From assembly GCF_006489205.2 (NCBI RefSeq), contig NZ_VFYR02000002.1, positions 186,001-250,000 of the forward strand: 64,000 bases of DNA, in the 5' to 3' direction. The position numbers and the translations under genes are program-made. A model generated the notes under the pieces. The model was given only the letters and a program-made list of their open reading frames with translations. It was not told where the DNA came from and ran no database searches. Positions 61,826-64,000 of this stretch are shown here, piece after piece; the stretch's first letter is position 1, and each line of letters starts with the position of its first letter. This stretch comes from Brevibacterium sp. XM4083. GTDB lineage: Bacteria; Actinomycetota; Actinomycetes; Actinomycetales; Brevibacteriaceae.

Positions 61826-62223
61826 CTCAGCTGCGCATCAGCGAGGCCGCCCGGTTCCTCGGCGTCAGCGACGACACCATCCGCCGCTGGATCAGCGACG
61901 GCCGACTCGCTCAGCACAAGGACGCCTCGAACCGGTCCGTCGTCGACGGCGCCGAACTCGCCGTGCTCGCCCAGGACGGCGCCGGATCCCTCGAAGACCC
62001 GACGCACGTGCGCAGCTCGGCGCGCAACCGCTTCACCGGTCTCGTCACCGACGTCGTCATCGACGGGGTGATGGCGCAGGTCAGCCTCCAGTGCGGACCG
62101 TTCCGGGTCGTGTCCCTGATGTCCGCCGAGGCGTGCCGTCAGCTCGAACTCGAACCCGGCAGCCTCGCCACCGCGGCCGTCAAGGCGACGATGGTGTGGA
62201 TCGACACCGCCGGCGGCGACTGA
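61822..62223 (+). CDS. Helix-turn-helix plus TOBE (Mop) molybdate-binding protein
   Basis: This 133-residue protein joins a MerR/excisionase-type helix-turn-helix (LRISEAARFLGVSDDTIRRWI, here its core EAARFLGVSDDTIRRW) at residues 3-45 with one TOBE/Mop domain (about 65-130: SARNRFTGLVTDVV, SLMSAEACRQLELEPGS, VKATMVWID). Such proteins bind molybdate and may act as a molybdate-responsive regulator or storage protein. It closes the moa operon and sits 99 bases before the molybdate transporter, which is a natural target. Confidence 0.85.
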   Translation: MTQLRISEAARFLGVSDDTIRRWISDGRLAQHKDASNRSVVDGAELAVLAQDGAGSLEDPTHVRSSARNRFTGLVTDVVIDGVMAQVSLQCGPFRVVSLMSAEACRQLELEPGSLATAAVKATMVWIDTAGGD

Positions 62224-62246
62224 CCCGAACCAGTCTCAGATGCTGA

Positions 62247-62275
62247 CGCAGATGGCATGAAACTCCGCATCTGCG
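62247..62275. promoter_or_regulatory. Inverted repeat before the molybdate transporter
   Basis: CGCAGATG (62247-62254) and CATCTGCG (62268-62275) are exact reverse complements with a 13-base spacer. GATAAT, a good -10 match, follows at 62279-62284. The repeat could be the terminator of the moa operon or an operator for the HTH/TOBE protein in front of the transporter promoter. Confidence 0.55.
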
Positions 62276-62322
62276 GGTGATAATGGGTGGATGATCTGTG
62301 ATTCCACACCGGGAGACCGTCC

Positions 62323-64000
62323 GTGACGGGACGTGTCCGGAGGCATGCGACGGCGCCGAGGTGGCTGTGGATTCCCGCTGTCCTCGCCGTCGCGTTCCTC
62401 CTCGTCCCCATCATCGGGATGGTCACCCGCATCGACCTCGGCCACCTCGGCGAGGTCATCGCGGCCCCCGAGTCCCAGCTGGCGATGGGACTGTCCCTGC
62501 TCACGTCGACGATCTCCGCGTTCGTCAGCGTCGTTCTCGGCTTCCCGCTCGGGTATCTTCTCGCCACGACGACGTTCCATGGGCAGCGGCTCGTGCGCAC
62601 CCTCATCCTCCTCCCGCTCGTCCTGCCGCCGGTCGTCAGCGGTCTCGCGCTCCTCTACACGTGGGGGCGCTCGGCATATCTCGGGTCCCTGCTCACCGAG
62701 GCCGGTCTCGGGCTCGCGTACACGACGGCGGCCGTCGTCGTCGCTCAGATCTTCGTCTCCCTCCCGTTCATGGTGATGTCGGTCGAGACCGCGGTCGCCG
62801 CGCGCGGGCAGCGCTATGAGATCGCCGCCGCCGAACTCGGGGCGACGCCGATGCGGGTGTTCTTCACGGTCACCCTGCCGATGCTGCGGGCGGGCATCGT
62901 CACCGGTGCCGTCCTCTGCTTCGCCCGGTCCCTCGGCGAGTTCGGGGCGACCCTCACCTTCGCCGGCTCCCTGTCGGGGGTGACCCGGACGATGCCGCTG
63001 CAGATCTACCTCGTCCGCGAGTCCGATCCGCAGTCGGCGATCGCCCTCTCCCTGCTCCTCGTCGTCACCGCCCTCATCATCATCGTCCTCGCCTACCGCT
63101 CGCCCCACGCCCCCCGCCTGCGCCGCTTCGCCCCGCGCGCCTCGACTCCCGGCGCGTCCGGTGCCGCCATCGCGCGCACGGGCGCACCCGCCTCCGCGCC
63201 GGCGGATACCGAAGTCGCGGCTCCGCTGGCGGCTCAGGGGGAGTCCCTCGCCGTTCACAGCAGCGCCGGCGACGGTGTCCGCGACAGTGTCGGCGCCGGG
63301 CGACTGAGCCTGAGCGCCCGGCTGCCCGCGCGCGGACTCGACGTCGCCCTCGACGTGCCTGCCGGGCAGACGACAGCACTCATCGGCCGCAACGGGGCCG
63401 GGAAGTCGAGCCTCTTCCAGATCATCACCGGCGCCCTGCCCGCCGAGTCCGGCGCGCTGCGCCTCGGCGACCGCACGATCTTCGACATCGACGCCGGACA
63501 GTGGCCGCCCATCCACGCCCGCGGGGTCGTCCACCTCGCCCAGAACCCGCTGCTCTTCCCGCACCTCAGCGTCCTCGACAACGTCGCGTTCGGACTCCGC
63601 GCCCACGGGCACCGGAGCGCCGACGCCCGCGCCGCCGCGCAGGCGATGCTCGACCGCCTCGGCGTCGGCTACTGCAGCGACCGCCGCCCCGAGGAGGTCT
63701 CCGGCGGGCAGGGAGCGCGCATCGCCCTCGCGCGGGCGCTCGTCATCGACCCCACGCTCCTCCTCCTCGACGAACCCCTCGCCGCCCTCGACGTCGACGT
63801 CAAGCTGAGCACGCGCGCCGTCCTCGCCGACGTGCTGCGCGGACGCAGCGCCCTGCTCATCACCCATGACGCCGCCGACGTCGCGGCCCTGAGCCGCGGA
63901 CTCGTCCTCATCGACGCCGGTCGTGCGCGCGTCGTCGAGGCCGACGGCGTCGCCGGGCCCGGGATCGACGACGACTTCGTCCGCAGCTTCCGCGCCACCA
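62323..64000 (+). CDS. Molybdate ABC transporter, ModB permease fused to ModC ATPase (3' truncated)
   Basis: The frame is open from GTG 62323 (GGGAG 7 bases upstream) to the window end, 559 complete codons without a stop. Residues about 10-255 are a ModB-type permease with six helices and the EAA loop AAAELGATPMRVFF. Residues about 260-330 are an Ala/Pro/Gly-rich linker. The ATPase follows: Walker A GRNGAGKS at 355-362, signature SGGQ at 460-463, Walker B LLLLDEP ending near 485, and His515 in ITHD. Permease and ATPase are therefore one chain. Its position beside the Moco genes supports molybdate or tungstate import. No substrate-binding ModA is seen upstream. Confidence 0.88.
   Translation, partial: MTGRVRRHATAPRWLWIPAVLAVAFLLVPIIGMVTRIDLGHLGEVIAAPESQLAMGLSLLTSTISAFVSVVLGFPLGYLLATTTFHGQRLVRTLILLPLVLPPVVSGLALLYTWGRSAYLGSLLTEAGLGLAYTTAAVVVAQIFVSLPFMVMSVETAVAARGQRYEIAAAELGATPMRVFFTVTLPMLRAGIVTGAVLCFARSLGEFGATLTFAGSLSGVTRTMPLQIYLVRESDPQSAIALSLLLVVTALIIIVLAYRSPHAPRLRRFAPRASTPGASGAAIARTGAPASAPADTEVAAPLAAQGESLAVHSSAGDGVRDSVGAGRLSLSARLPARGLDVALDVPAGQTTALIGRNGAGKSSLFQIITGALPAESGALRLGDRTIFDIDAGQWPPIHARGVVHLAQNPLLFPHLSVLDNVAFGLRAHGHRSADARAAAQAMLDRLGVGYCSDRRPEEVSGGQGARIALARALVIDPTLLLLDEPLAALDVDVKLSTRAVLADVLRGRSALLITHDAADVAALSRGLVLIDAGRARVVEADGVAGPGIDDDFVRSFRAT

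Overview
The window is a GC-rich stretch of an actinobacterial chromosome. Gene order and protein types (rplU-rpmA-obg-proBA-nadD-rsfS, a complete Mrp antiporter operon, EfeUOB, HelR, a MoeB-rhodanese fusion) suggest a Micrococcales genome such as Brevibacterium. That assignment is from memory of typical gene content, not from a search. Genes are tightly packed with many 4-base ATGA/GTGA stop-start overlaps. Several genes have a -10-like hexamer 6 or 7 bases before the start codon, which suggests leaderless mRNAs.

Left part, 1-22,450 (housekeeping). The 3' end of a sodium:alanine symporter gene is followed by a chorismate mutase. Next come ribosomal proteins L21 and L27, the Obg GTPase, proline biosynthesis (proB, proA), a 50-residue membrane protein, nadD, a large disordered membrane-anchored protein, rsfS and a phosphatase. 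A glycosyltransferase lies on the opposite strand. A six-gene mrp operon (A/B fused, C, D, E, F, G) follows, then an iron-uptake set efeU-efeO-efeB behind a DtxR/IdeR-type iron box. An AlkB-like dioxygenase and an NAD(P)H/FAD ferredoxin reductase-like gene precede tRNA-Ala(CGC).

Middle, 22,450-48,960 (more accessory in character). Just after the tRNA there is a nested inverted repeat and a gene-poor gap. Then come a DUF998-type membrane protein, a resorcinol/hydroxyquinol-type catabolic pair (flavin monooxygenase plus intradiol dioxygenase) with a divergent TetR regulator and twin operator palindromes, small membrane proteins, and an MFS exporter abutting a 5'-truncated TetR remnant. The RNA polymerase-rescue ATPase HelR is preceded by a near-perfect rifamycin-associated element (RAE). 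A biotin operon bioB-A-F-D starts at a TGAAC-N3-GTTCA palindrome like BioQ boxes. A carnitine-type catabolic trio follows: a dehydrogenase-thioesterase fusion, a beta-keto acid cleavage enzyme, and a regulator carrying two helix-turn-helix domains. Then come a PLP decarboxylase, a YczE/MocR divergent pair with a translationally coupled symporter, an Ada-like/AlkA fusion glycosylase with Ogt, tRNA-Ala(GGC), and an AT-richer interval holding only a small basic protein and a possible 33-residue peptide.

Right part, 48,965-64,000. A tandem universal stress protein, a hydrolase, two small membrane proteins, an MFS transporter, a POT-family peptide transporter and a CPBP-like membrane protein lead into a molybdenum cofactor cluster. 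This comprises moeA1, a MoeB/MoeZ-like gene, moaD and moaA (reverse strand), moeA2-moaC-moaE, a helix-turn-helix/TOBE protein, and a molybdate transporter whose permease (ModB) and ATPase (ModC) are one polypeptide. This last gene runs off the end of the window, and no modA is visible.

No insertion sequence, prophage or CRISPR array was seen. The observations I would follow first are the RAE-HelR locus, the double-HTH regulator with the carnitine-type genes, the ModB-ModC fusion without an adjacent ModA, the truncated TetR beside the MFS exporter, and the 33-residue ORF in the AT-rich gap.
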